The translations under genes were made by a program, and so were the position numbers. The notes under the pieces were generated by a model, which saw nothing but the letters and a program-made list of their open reading frames with translations, did not search any database and was not told the origin of the DNA. A DNA stretch of 64,000 nt, from the NCBI RefSeq assembly GCF_004362825.1, contig NZ_SNXZ01000007.1, positions 186,001-250,000 of the forward strand, in the 5' to 3' direction. Below are positions 59,901 to 64,000 of this stretch, piece after piece. How positions within the stretch are numbered: the stretch's first letter is position 1; each line of letters starts with the position of its first letter. This stretch comes from Labedaea rhizosphaerae (GTDB taxonomy: Bacteria > Actinomycetota > Actinomycetes > Mycobacteriales > Pseudonocardiaceae).

Positions 59901-61366
59901 AGAACCCGGACCGGTTCGTGCTGGTCGACCTCGACGAGCACGACGAGTCCGTGGCGCGGCTGGCCGACGTCCTCACGCTCGACGAGCCCCAGCTGGCGGT
60001 GCGCCGGGGCACGGTCCTCGCGCCACGCCTGGCCCGCGCCGACGCGACCGGCACACCCTCCACTGTGGAGGGTCCGGTGCTGGTCACCGGCGGCACCGGC
60101 ATGATCGGCGGCGTCATCGCCCGGCACCTGGCCGCCGAGCACGGCGTGCGTGAGCTGCTGCTGCTCTCGCGCAGCGGCCCCGCCGCGCCCGGGGCGGCCG
60201 AGCTGGTGGCGGACCTGGCCGAACTCGGCGCGCGCGCCGAGGTGCTCGCCTGCGACGTGGCCGACCGGGTCGAGCTGGCCGCCGCGATCGGCGATCGGGT
60301 GCTCGGCGGCGTGGTGCACGCGGCAGGCGCGCTCGACGACGGCGTGATCGGCTCGCTCGCCGCCGAGCAGTTCGACACCGTGCTGGCGCCGAAGCTTGAC
60401 GCGGCCGTGCACCTGGACGAGCTGACCGAGGGCATGCCGCTCGGGTTGTTCGTGCTGTTCTCCTCGGCCGCGGCCACGATGGGCTCGGTCGGCCAGGGCA
60501 ACTACGCCGCGGCCAACGCCTTCCTCGACGCGCTGGCCCAGCGCCGCCGCGCCGCCGGGCGGCCGGGCTCGTCGATCGGCTGGGGCATGTGGGCGCGCAC
60601 CGGGGCGATGGGCGCGCACCTCGACGCGGCCGATCTGGCCCGGGCGACCCGGGCGGGCGCCGCACTGTCCGATGAGGACGGACGCGCGCTGTTCGACGCG
60701 GCCTTGCACGCTGGTGCCGCTCACGTCGTCGCGACCCGCCTCGACCTCGCCACGCTGCGGGCCGGCGCGGCGTCGGCGCCGGTGCCCGCGCTGCTGCGGG
60801 GCCTCGTCCGCGCCCCCGTGTGGCGCACGGCCGGCGACGGCCCGAGCAGCGGGCCGGACTTGGTCTCCCGGCTGGCCGGGTTGTCCGAACTCGAACAGCG
60901 CAGGCTGCTGCTGGACCTCGTCCGCGGGGACGCGGCCGCGGTGCTGGGGCACGCCTCGGTGGACCCGATCGACCCCGAGCGCGGGTTCATGGAGCTGGGG
61001 TTCAGCTCGCTCACCGCGATCGAGATCCGCAACCGGCTCGCCGCCGCGACCGGCATGCGGCTGCCCAGCACGCTGATCTTCGACCACCCCACGGCGGTCA
61101 AGCTGGCCGAGCACCTGCGCACCGCGCTGGCGGTCGAGGCCGTCGAGGGCCCGTCCCCGCTGATCGCCGAACTGGACCGGCTGGAGGCAGGCCTCGCGCT
61201 CACCGACGAACGGGACGAGACGCGGGCGCGGGCGCTCACCCGCCTGCACGCCCTGATCGCCCGCTATGACGTGGAATCGGTGCCGCTGGACGAGGTGACC
61301 GAGCTCGACCTGGCCACGGACGAGCAGATGTTCGCGCTCATCGACGGAGGCTCGGATGGCGAATGA
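50963..61366 (+). CDS. Type I polyketide synthase, two modules with DH-KR (PKS gene 5)
   Basis: 3467 aa from ATG 50963. N-terminal docking coil (MADEKKLRDYLGRVIAEL), module L KS-AT-DH-KR-ACP (KS Cys 199, AT Ser 626, DH His 904, ACP Ser 1598), module M KS-AT-DH-KR-ACP (Cys 1828, AT Ser 2271, DH His 2577, ACP Ser 3349), and a docking tail ending [17 protein letters not shown] is malonyl-specific. M has CAGHS in place of YASHS, which points to a larger extender such as ethylmalonyl-CoA. Together they should build a conjugated diene, the second double bond carrying the side branch. The KS of module L is unlike its sisters. The last 11 bp overlap the small gene at 61356. Confidence 0.97.
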   Translation: MADEKKLRDYLGRVIAELHETRQRLRAAESGEGEPIAVVAMSCHLPGGVRSPEDLWQLLAEGRDAITAFPADRGWNAEHLAGRAFGGFLHDAAEFDPGFFEINPREALAMDPQQRLALEVAWEAVERAGISPHALRGSRTGVFVGTNGQGYDVVMNGGNAGANGSAGYVMTGSATSVVSGRIAYTLGLEGPAVTVDSACSSSLTALHLAGHALRSGDCTHALVGGVTVMAHPTPFHEFHRQRGLASDGRCKAFAASADGMGMAEGAAMVMVTTLSRALAEDLPVLAVVRGSAVNQDGGSNGLTAPNGPSQERVIAAALANARLAPEQVDAIEAHGTGTTLGDPIEAQALLAAYGTGRDRPLWLGSLKSNIGHTQSAAGVASVIKSILALRHGTLPRTLHADEATPHVDWSAGTMALLTEAQPWPRGDEPRRIGISSFGISGTNAHVILEDAPGRPAEPAESDGPSSRPVPLLISARTTQALPAQADRLAEGLADQRLLDVGYSLATTRAQFEHRALLIESDVDSARAALTERRYLSGRAESGRTAFLFTGQGSQRVGMGRELYDTYPVFAAAMDEITARFEPIPFDDEALLNQTEGAQAALFALEVALFRLLESWGIKPDFLLGHSIGELAAAHVAGVLSLDDACTLVAARGRLMQALPAGGAMLAAEVAEDQVPAGIDIAAINSPTSLVVSGTEDELDALAETWRAEGRRVKKLVVSHAFHSRLMEPILAEFAAVAESLTYHQPKIRMPGDVTDPAYWVRQVRDTVRFGNGVQSLRDNGVTAFLELGPDAALSAHVEESVAVLRSGRDEVTALLTAVGTAWVRGVDVDWAQVLSGGRKVPLPTYAFQRERFWPVTAPAGDVTAAGLASAEHPLLGAAVSLATDDGALLTGRLSVAAHPWLAEHVVLGTILVPGTAFVELALRAGEFAGCPTLDELTLQTPLALPATGGVAVQLVVGPPDADGRRPLTIFSRADGDWVRHAEGVLSATEVEASAVEAGRLAEWPPAAEPLPVDGWYAAAAEAGLDYGPAFRGLTAAWRAGDTVYAEVALPDAAQSGTAQGGTAQGEPFGLHPALLDAALHAAGAAGLVTGGVRLPFAWSGVRLHVAGAGALRVRLTATGTDALAVDLADSTGSPVATIDGLTLRPADATQAGPHTALFTVDWVPAASTAAPVDLERVEIPTACDDLVESTRTATYAALAALQSALAHDTSLAIVTTGGVAADAVAGLVRAAQLENPDRFVLVDTDGSLDVEAALGHDEPHLRIRAGQVLVPRLARDTGSAPNPGALNPDGTVLITGGTGALGTQVARHLVERHGIRHLVLVSRTGGPAPELDADVTVVAADVTDRAALAEVLAAIPAEHPLTGIVHAAGVVDDGITSALTPPRVDTVLDPKVRGAVALHELTADADLALFVLFSSASATFGAAGQANYAAANGFLDGLARHRAAHGKPAVSIGWGLWAERSGITGHLDDTGRARITRAGGELSTQDALALLDRACAGDRPHVVAMPLDLDLLQAQHDRDPDTRIPALLRGLVRRRTRRAATAAAAATGLGAELAGLAEAEQSRVLVELIRTEAATVLGHASAAVLEAQRSFKELGFDSLTAVELRNRLSLATGLRLPATLVFDYPSPEVLAAHLRPRLLGIEGPTRAATTKVASDEPIAIIGMSCRYPGGVDSPDELWRLVATGTDAISPLPTNRGWQLDALYDPDPDSSGKSYVVEGGFVHDADTFDPAPFGISPREALAMDPQQRLMLEASWEAFERAGIDPTSMRGSRTGVFTGLMYYDYAATMSVLPEGAEGFIGTGTSGSVLAGRVSYTFGLEGPAMTVDTACSSSLVTLHLAAQALRTGECDMALAGGVTVLSTPAVFVEFSRQRALSRDGRCKAFAAAADGTGWSEGIGMVLVTRLSDAQRAGYPITAVIRGSAVNQDGASNGLTAPNGPSQERVIRAALTGAGLRPSDVDAVEAHGTGTTLGDPIEAQALLNTYGQERASDPLWLGSLKSNIGHSQAAAGIGGVIKMVMAMRHGVLPKTLHIDEPTPEVDWTAGAVSLLTESRPWPETGRRRRAGVSSFGVSGTNAHVILEEYPADAPVRAAEAAPALLPWVLSARTAEALRDQATRLASTVDDRDPRDVASVLVRSRASLEHRAVVLGSDRASFVGALQDVAGGRTRPGVLTGVAGRGAITFVFPGQGSQWAGMAVRMLEDEPVFRARVEECAEALAGFVDWSLLDVLRGVPDAPPLERVDVVQPVLWAVNVSLAALWQSVGVRPSAVVGHSQGEIAAAVVAGGLSLLDGARVVALRSLLLREFMAGKGGMVSLSVSAETAERLIAPWDGALSIAGLSGPLSTVVSGDLDAVDGLLAECERRGLRARRVPTDCAGHSRQADQVKDRLLADLAPLRPRSGAIPFYSAVTGGVLDTEALDAEYWWRNLREPVLFEQATRNLLADGRSMFVETSAHPVLTVAIQETLEATDTAGAVLGTLRRDEGGRDRWLTALADAHVHGVPVDWTTVVPEGHRVDLPTYAFQRSRFWPEQVHVADDVAEVGLGATAHPLLGAAVPVAGDGSVLLTGRLAADTQPWLAEHVLRGTNLVPGTAFVEMALLAGAQIGHTRLGELTLQAPLAVPERDAVVLQVIVGAPGDAADERTVTVFSRPEGAEPDVPWTTHATGHLLSDRRTDAVELTQWPPAGAEPVAIERFYAGAAAAGYVYGPTFQGLRAVWRGAEGVDDAVYAEIALPEQAQTEARRYGVHPALLDAALHAMELGGLIGGAADTIWLPFAWRGVVVHAIGASSLRVRLSRADGAGAVRIDLADPAGAPVLTAESMVTRAVSPEDLRVAGRGPVDSLFRLDWVPASTQQNRTQQNAVPASWSVIGTDSAGIAERLVGHVGAVDWHGDLDALLEAVDAGRPAPDVVVWSGDTPAGPVTEATRALLDDVLLTVQGCLDDPVFADATMVVLTHGAVATTATADVPDLAAAAVRGLIRTAQSENPDRFVLVDLDEHDESVARLADVLTLDEPQLAVRRGTVLAPRLARADATGTPSTVEGPVLVTGGTGMIGGVIARHLAAEHGVRELLLLSRSGPAAPGAAELVADLAELGARAEVLACDVADRVELAAAIGDRVLGGVVHAAGALDDGVIGSLAAEQFDTVLAPKLDAAVHLDELTEGMPLGLFVLFSSAAATMGSVGQGNYAAANAFLDALAQRRRAAGRPGSSIGWGMWARTGAMGAHLDAADLARATRAGAALSDEDGRALFDAALHAGAAHVVATRLDLATLRAGAASAPVPALLRGLVRAPVWRTAGDGPSSGPDLVSRLAGLSELEQRRLLLDLVRGDAAAVLGHASVDPIDPERGFMELGFSSLTAIEIRNRLAAATGMRLPSTLIFDHPTAVKLAEHLRTALAVEAVEGPSPLIAELDRLEAGLALTDERDETRARALTRLHALIARYDVESVPLDEVTELDLATDEQMFALIDGGSDGE
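51062..55880 (+). other. Module L: KS-AT(malonyl)-DH-KR(B-type)-ACP
   Basis: KS Cys 51557-51559 in DSACSSS, His 51962-51964; this KS differs from all others here in several conserved blocks (FFEINPREA, GMGMAEGAAMVMV). AT Ser 52838-52840 in GHSIGE, HAFHS 53117-53131. DH (about 53573-54405): His 53672-53674 in HVVLGTILVP, YGPAF, Asp 54188-54190 in [10 protein letters not shown]. There is no ER: the DH-KR interval is only the KR structural subdomain. KR: VDD in the LDD position, Tyr 55244-55246 in NYAAAN. ACP Ser 55754-55756. Predicted unit: acetate-derived alkene. Confidence 0.94.
54122..54157 (+). repeat. Tandem 15-bp repeat in DH of module L
   Basis: Two 15-bp units (CAG-RGT-GGG-ACG-GCG) plus the start of a third code for QSGTA-QGGTA-QG between the PDAAQ and [10 protein letters not shown] blocks of the DH. 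Sister DHs lack this insertion, which keeps frame and is likely a slippage product in a surface loop. Confidence 0.8.
55925..61125 (+). other. Module M: KS-AT(non-standard extender)-DH-KR(B-type)-ACP
   Basis: KS Cys 56444-56446, His 56849-56851, with a GLMYYDY motif (from 56291) shared in outline only with module [25 protein letters not shown] with Ser 57773-57775, but CAGHS (58076-58090) where methylmalonyl ATs have YASHS. DH (about 58592-59430): His 58691-58693 in HVLRGTNLVP, Asp 59204-59206 in [10 protein letters not shown]. No ER. KR: LDD near 60332, Tyr 60503-60505. ACP Ser 61007-61009 in GFSSL, with Ser replacing the usual Asp before the phosphopantetheine Ser. Predicted unit: branched alkene, probably ethyl. 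Confidence 0.92.
58076..58090 (+). other. AT specificity motif CAGHS (module M)
   Basis: Residues 2372-2376 of gene 5. In cis-AT PKSs this position reads HAFHS for malonyl, YASHS for methylmalonyl, and xAGHS in ATs known for ethylmalonyl and other enlarged units. It is the only such AT in the window. Confidence 0.75.
61346..61350 (+). promoter_or_regulatory. Ribosome binding site of the small gene at 61356
   Basis: GGAGG lies 5 bp before ATG 61356, inside the last codons of PKS gene 5. It is the best match to the anti-Shine-Dalgarno sequence of all gene starts in the window, which supports real translation of the small frame. Confidence 0.8.
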
Positions 61367-61751
61367 GCCGCACCGGCACGTGCAGGTTGCCGTTGCCACC
61401 GACGGACCGCCGGCCACTCCGGTGGACCGGGCCGTGGTGGTGAGCCGGGCGTGGTGGCTGGAGCAGGCGTCGGCCGTCTCGCTCGCCGAGCGCGGGGCAA
61501 GCGGGGTTGCCACCCGTGCCGCCAGTGCCGGCAGGCGCACCGTGGCCGAGACCGACCAGGCCGTGCTGGCGAGCCGGCGGTGGTGGCGCGAGCAGGCGGC
61601 AGTGCCACCGGCGGCGATGGCCGGCGACGGGTGGTGGCGGCCGCAAGCGGCGGTCGCCGGATGCCTGCGTGCGCCGCTTCGATCGTCGCGGCCGACCGGC
61701 AGCGTCCAGGAGCTTGTGCTTGCCTCGATCGCCGGGGGCCTCGATGGCTGA
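61356..61751 (+). CDS. Small unrecognised protein with WW-x-EQA repeats, between PKS genes 5 and 7
   Basis: 131 aa, family not recognised. Two copies of a 15-residue repeat DxAVxxSRxWWxEQA lie at residues 24-38 and 67-81, with a degenerate third (GDGWWRPQA, 90-98); all six Trp occur as WW pairs. Only one Cys (103), no signal peptide, no membrane segment. The rest is Ala/Arg/Pro-rich and the C-terminus ([14 protein letters not shown]) could be a short helix. Evidence that it is real: GGAGG 5 bp before its ATG, an 11-bp overlap with the end of PKS gene 5, an 8-bp overlap with the start of PKS gene 7, about 85% G or C at third positions by hand count, and the protein-level repeat. It fills the 377 bp that would otherwise be an odd gap. 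A role at the gene 5/gene 7 interface or as a coupled accessory is a guess from position only. Confidence 0.8.
   Translation: MANEPHRHVQVAVATDGPPATPVDRAVVVSRAWWLEQASAVSLAERGASGVATRAASAGRRTVAETDQAVLASRRWWREQAAVPPAAMAGDGWWRPQAAVAGCLRAPLRSSRPTGSVQELVLASIAGGLDG
61744..61751 (+). other. 8-bp overlap of the small gene stop with the start of PKS gene 7
   Basis: ATGGCTGA contains the ATG of PKS gene 7 (61744) and the TGA of the small gene (61749-61751). Upstream of this ATG there is only GGGGG (61734-61738), a weak ribosome site, so gene 7 probably depends on ribosomes coming from the small gene. Confidence 0.8.
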
Positions 61752-64000
61752 CGAAGCGCAGCTGCGCGAATACCTCAAGCGCGCCACGGCCGATCTGAGC
61801 CAGGTGCGGGCGCGGCTGCGCGCGGTCGAGGCCGCCGACCGCGAACCCATCGCCATCATCGGGATGAGCTGCCGGTACCCGGGGGGTGTGGACAGCCCAG
61901 AAGCCTTGTGGCGCCTGGTCAGCGACGGCACGGACGCAATCTCGCCGTTCCCCACCGACCGTGGCTGGGACCTGGGCTTCTTCGACGGCGCGGGCGCGAA
62001 CTTCAGCCGGGAGGGCGGGTTCCTCGACGACCTCGCCGGGTTCGACCCGGCCCCGTTCGGGATCAGCCCGCGCGAGGCGCAGGCCATGGACCCGCAACAA
62101 CGGCTGGTGCTGGAGGCGTCCTGGGAGGCGCTCGAACGCGCGGGCCTGGACCCGTTGTCGTTGCGCGGCAGCCGCACCGGGGTGTTCGCGGGCGCCATGT
62201 ACAGCGAGTACATCGGCCGCGCGCTGGCCATCCCGGAAGGCGTCGGCCCCTACGTCGGCACCGGCAGCGCGGGCAGTGTCATCTCCGGGCGGGTGTCCTA
62301 CACCCTCGGCCTGGAAGGACCAGCCCTCACCGTCGACACCGCCTGCTCGTCCTCGCTGGTCGCCCTGCACCTCGCCGGGCAGGCGCTGCGGGCGGGGGAG
62401 TGCACGCTGGCCCTGGCCGGCGGCGTCTCCGCGCTCGTCACTCCGAACACCTTCGTCGACTTCGCGGTCTCCGGCGGCCTGGCCGAGGACGGCCGGTGCA
62501 AGTCGTTCGCCGCGTCGGCCGACGGCGCGAGCTGGGCCGAGGGCGTCGGCATGCTGGTGCTCGAACGGCTCGGTGACGCCCGGCGCAACGGCCACCGGGT
62601 GCTCGCCGTCGTGCGTGGCAGCGCGGTCAACCAGGACGGCGCGTCCAGCGGCCTGACCGTGCCGAACGGCCCGTCGCAGCAACGGGTGATCCGCGCGGCC
62701 CTGCGCGCCGCCCGGCTCGCACCGTCCGATGTGGACGCCGTCGAGGCCCACGGCACGGGCACGACGCTCGGCGACCCGATCGAGGCCCAGGCGTTGCTCG
62801 CCACCTACGGCCAGGACCGGGACCGGCCCCTCTGGCTGGGTTCGGTGAAGTCCAACCTCGGTCACGCGCAGGCGGCCGCGGGCGTCGGCGGTGTCATCAA
62901 GATGGTGATGGCGCTGCGCAACGAGGCGTTGCCGAAGACGTTGCACGTCGACGAGCCCACTCCGCACGTCGACTGGACGGCCGGGGCCGTCGAGTTGCTC
63001 ACGGAACACCAGTCCTGGCCGCGGACCGCGGAGCCGCGCCGGGCCGGCGTCTCGTCGTTCGGGGTCAGCGGCACCAACGCACACGCGATCATCGAGGAAG
63101 CCCCGCCGGCCCAGGACACCGAGCCGGTCGGTACCCGGCCCGCCGTCGTGCCGTGGGTGATCTCCGGCAAGACCGCCGAAGCATTGACCGCGCAGGCCGC
63201 GCGGCTGCTCGACGACCTGACGCCCGACGCCGACCCCGTCGACGTCGGGCACGCGCTCGTCGCCACGCGGGCCACCCTCGACCATCGGGCCGTCGTGCTC
63301 GGCGACGGCACCGAGGCGCTGCGGGCCGGGCTCGCCACGCTCGCGGACGACGGCGGTTCGACCGGGGTCGTGCGCCGCACCGGCGACCTCGGCCATGGCG
63401 GCGTCGTGTTCGTCTTCCCCGGTCAGGGCGCGCAATGGGCCGGTATGGCGGCCGAACTGCTGGACACCGCACCCGCGTTCCGGGCCCGCATCGAGCAGTG
63501 CGCGGCCGCCCTGGCACCGCACTGGGACCACTCGCTGCTCGACGTGCTGCGCGAGGACCCGCTGGACCGGGTCGATGTCGTGCAGCCCGCGTCGTGGGCG
63601 GTCATGGTGTCGCTCGCCGCGCTGTGGCAGACGGCGGGCGTGACGCCCGAGGCCGTCGTGGGGCACTCGCAGGGCGAGATCGCTGCCGCGGTCGTGGCCG
63701 GCGCGCTGAGCCTGGAGGACGGTGCGCGGGTCGTCGCGTTGCGCAGCAAGGTGATCGGCGAGGAGCTGTCCGGCCACGGCGGCATGGTGTCCGTGGCCGC
63801 GTCGGCGACCAAGGTCGCCGACCTGCTCACCGACGGGATCTCGATCGCGGCCGAGAACGGCCCACTGTCCACAGTAGTCTCGGGTGATCCGGTCGCGTTG
63901 ACGGCATTGCTGAGCACCTGCGCCGACCGGGCCATCCGGGCCCGGCGCATCCCGGTGGACTACGCGTCGCACTCGGCGCAGGTCGAGCGCCTGCGCGAAC
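61744..64000 (+). CDS. Type I polyketide synthase, KS-AT visible (PKS gene 7, 3' end missing)
   Basis: The frame is open from ATG 61744 to the window end (752 codons). It begins with the docking coil [18 protein letters not shown], the type used by genes 3, 4 and 5, then the KS (61843 to about 63110, Cys 201 of the protein) and an AT (from about 63400; Ser 642; YASHS at residues 740-744). The AT is methylmalonyl-type and the window ends about 25 bases after its specificity motif, so the reductive domains and further modules are unknown. The docking head suits reception of the chain from gene 5. Start choice rests on the docking head and the ATGGCTGA overlap. Confidence 0.95.
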   Translation, partial: MADEAQLREYLKRATADLSQVRARLRAVEAADREPIAIIGMSCRYPGGVDSPEALWRLVSDGTDAISPFPTDRGWDLGFFDGAGANFSREGGFLDDLAGFDPAPFGISPREAQAMDPQQRLVLEASWEALERAGLDPLSLRGSRTGVFAGAMYSEYIGRALAIPEGVGPYVGTGSAGSVISGRVSYTLGLEGPALTVDTACSSSLVALHLAGQALRAGECTLALAGGVSALVTPNTFVDFAVSGGLAEDGRCKSFAASADGASWAEGVGMLVLERLGDARRNGHRVLAVVRGSAVNQDGASSGLTVPNGPSQQRVIRAALRAARLAPSDVDAVEAHGTGTTLGDPIEAQALLATYGQDRDRPLWLGSVKSNLGHAQAAAGVGGVIKMVMALRNEALPKTLHVDEPTPHVDWTAGAVELLTEHQSWPRTAEPRRAGVSSFGVSGTNAHAIIEEAPPAQDTEPVGTRPAVVPWVISGKTAEALTAQAARLLDDLTPDADPVDVGHALVATRATLDHRAVVLGDGTEALRAGLATLADDGGSTGVVRRTGDLGHGGVVFVFPGQGAQWAGMAAELLDTAPAFRARIEQCAAALAPHWDHSLLDVLREDPLDRVDVVQPASWAVMVSLAALWQTAGVTPEAVVGHSQGEIAAAVVAGALSLEDGARVVALRSKVIGEELSGHGGMVSVAASATKVADLLTDGISIAAENGPLSTVVSGDPVALTALLSTCADRAIRARRIPVDYASHSAQVERLRE
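61843..64000 (+). other. Module N (partial): KS-AT(methylmalonyl)
   Basis: KS Cys 62344-62346, His 62749-62751. It has GAMYSEY (from 62191), resembling GLMYYDY of module M; both KSs follow DH-containing modules and so should receive unsaturated chains. The usual [10 protein letters not shown] block reads [34 protein letters not shown] with Ser 63667-63669, YASHS 63961-63975. Predicted unit: propionate, oxidation state not visible. Confidence 0.92.

Noticed and set aside
61367-61743. The region of the small gene as a plain non-coding spacer
   Set aside because: Strong ribosome site, overlaps at both ends, third-position bias and an internal amino-acid repeat all favour a real gene.

Overview
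The window is one stretch of a giant modular type I polyketide synthase (PKS) locus from a high-GC actinomycete. Every gene reads on the + strand. Codons end mostly in G or C. Recurrent TCCACTGTGGA and TCCGATGTGGA tracts hint at Pseudonocardiaceae (Amycolatopsis, Saccharothrix, Lentzea, Kutzneria type), but that is an impression from memory and not a demonstrated assignment. There is no loading module, thioesterase, regulator, transporter or tailoring gene in view, so the cluster continues on both sides.

Layout: PKS gene 1 (2-3970, 5' end missing, one module); PKS gene 2 (3981-26474, five modules, 7497 aa); PKS gene 3 (26666-41656, three modules); PKS gene 4 (41653-50934, two modules); PKS gene 5 (50963-61366, two modules); a small unrecognised gene (61356-61751) overlapping both neighbours; and PKS gene 7 (61744 to beyond the window end, KS and part of AT). 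The genes are packed with overlaps or gaps of 10-28 bp, except for a 191-bp gap before gene 3. I read the whole window as one operon, with a possible second promoter before gene 3.

The modules are called A to N in order. A: malonyl, KR. B: malonyl, KR (A-type). C: malonyl, DH-ER-KR. D: malonyl, KR (A-type). E: malonyl, KR (B-type). F: malonyl, KR (A-type). G: methylmalonyl, KR (A-type). H: malonyl, KR (A-type). I: methylmalonyl, DH-ER-KR. J: malonyl, KR (A-type). K: methylmalonyl, KR (A2-type). L: malonyl, DH-KR. M: non-standard extender (CAGHS motif, probably ethylmalonyl), DH-KR. N: methylmalonyl, truncated by the window. Every KS has its Cys and every complete ACP its Ser. If collinear, this part makes a chain rich in 1,3-diols with two fully reduced links, three methyl branches within modules A-M (G, I, K counted up to the end of K, with N adding another), then a conjugated diene carrying one probable ethyl branch. 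That fits a polyol macrolide or long linear polyol. I cannot name the compound.

Docking sequences support the order. Gene 1 ends and gene 2 begins with one docking type (charged [14 protein letters not shown] coil), while the gene 2/3, 3/4, 4/5 and 5/7 junctions use the other type (YLKRxTADLxxTRxxL head, xxDExFxxIDxELG tail). The most unusual object is the 131-aa gene between genes 5 and 7. It has its own strong ribosome site and two copies of a DxAVxxSRxWWxEQA repeat, and I do not recognise it.
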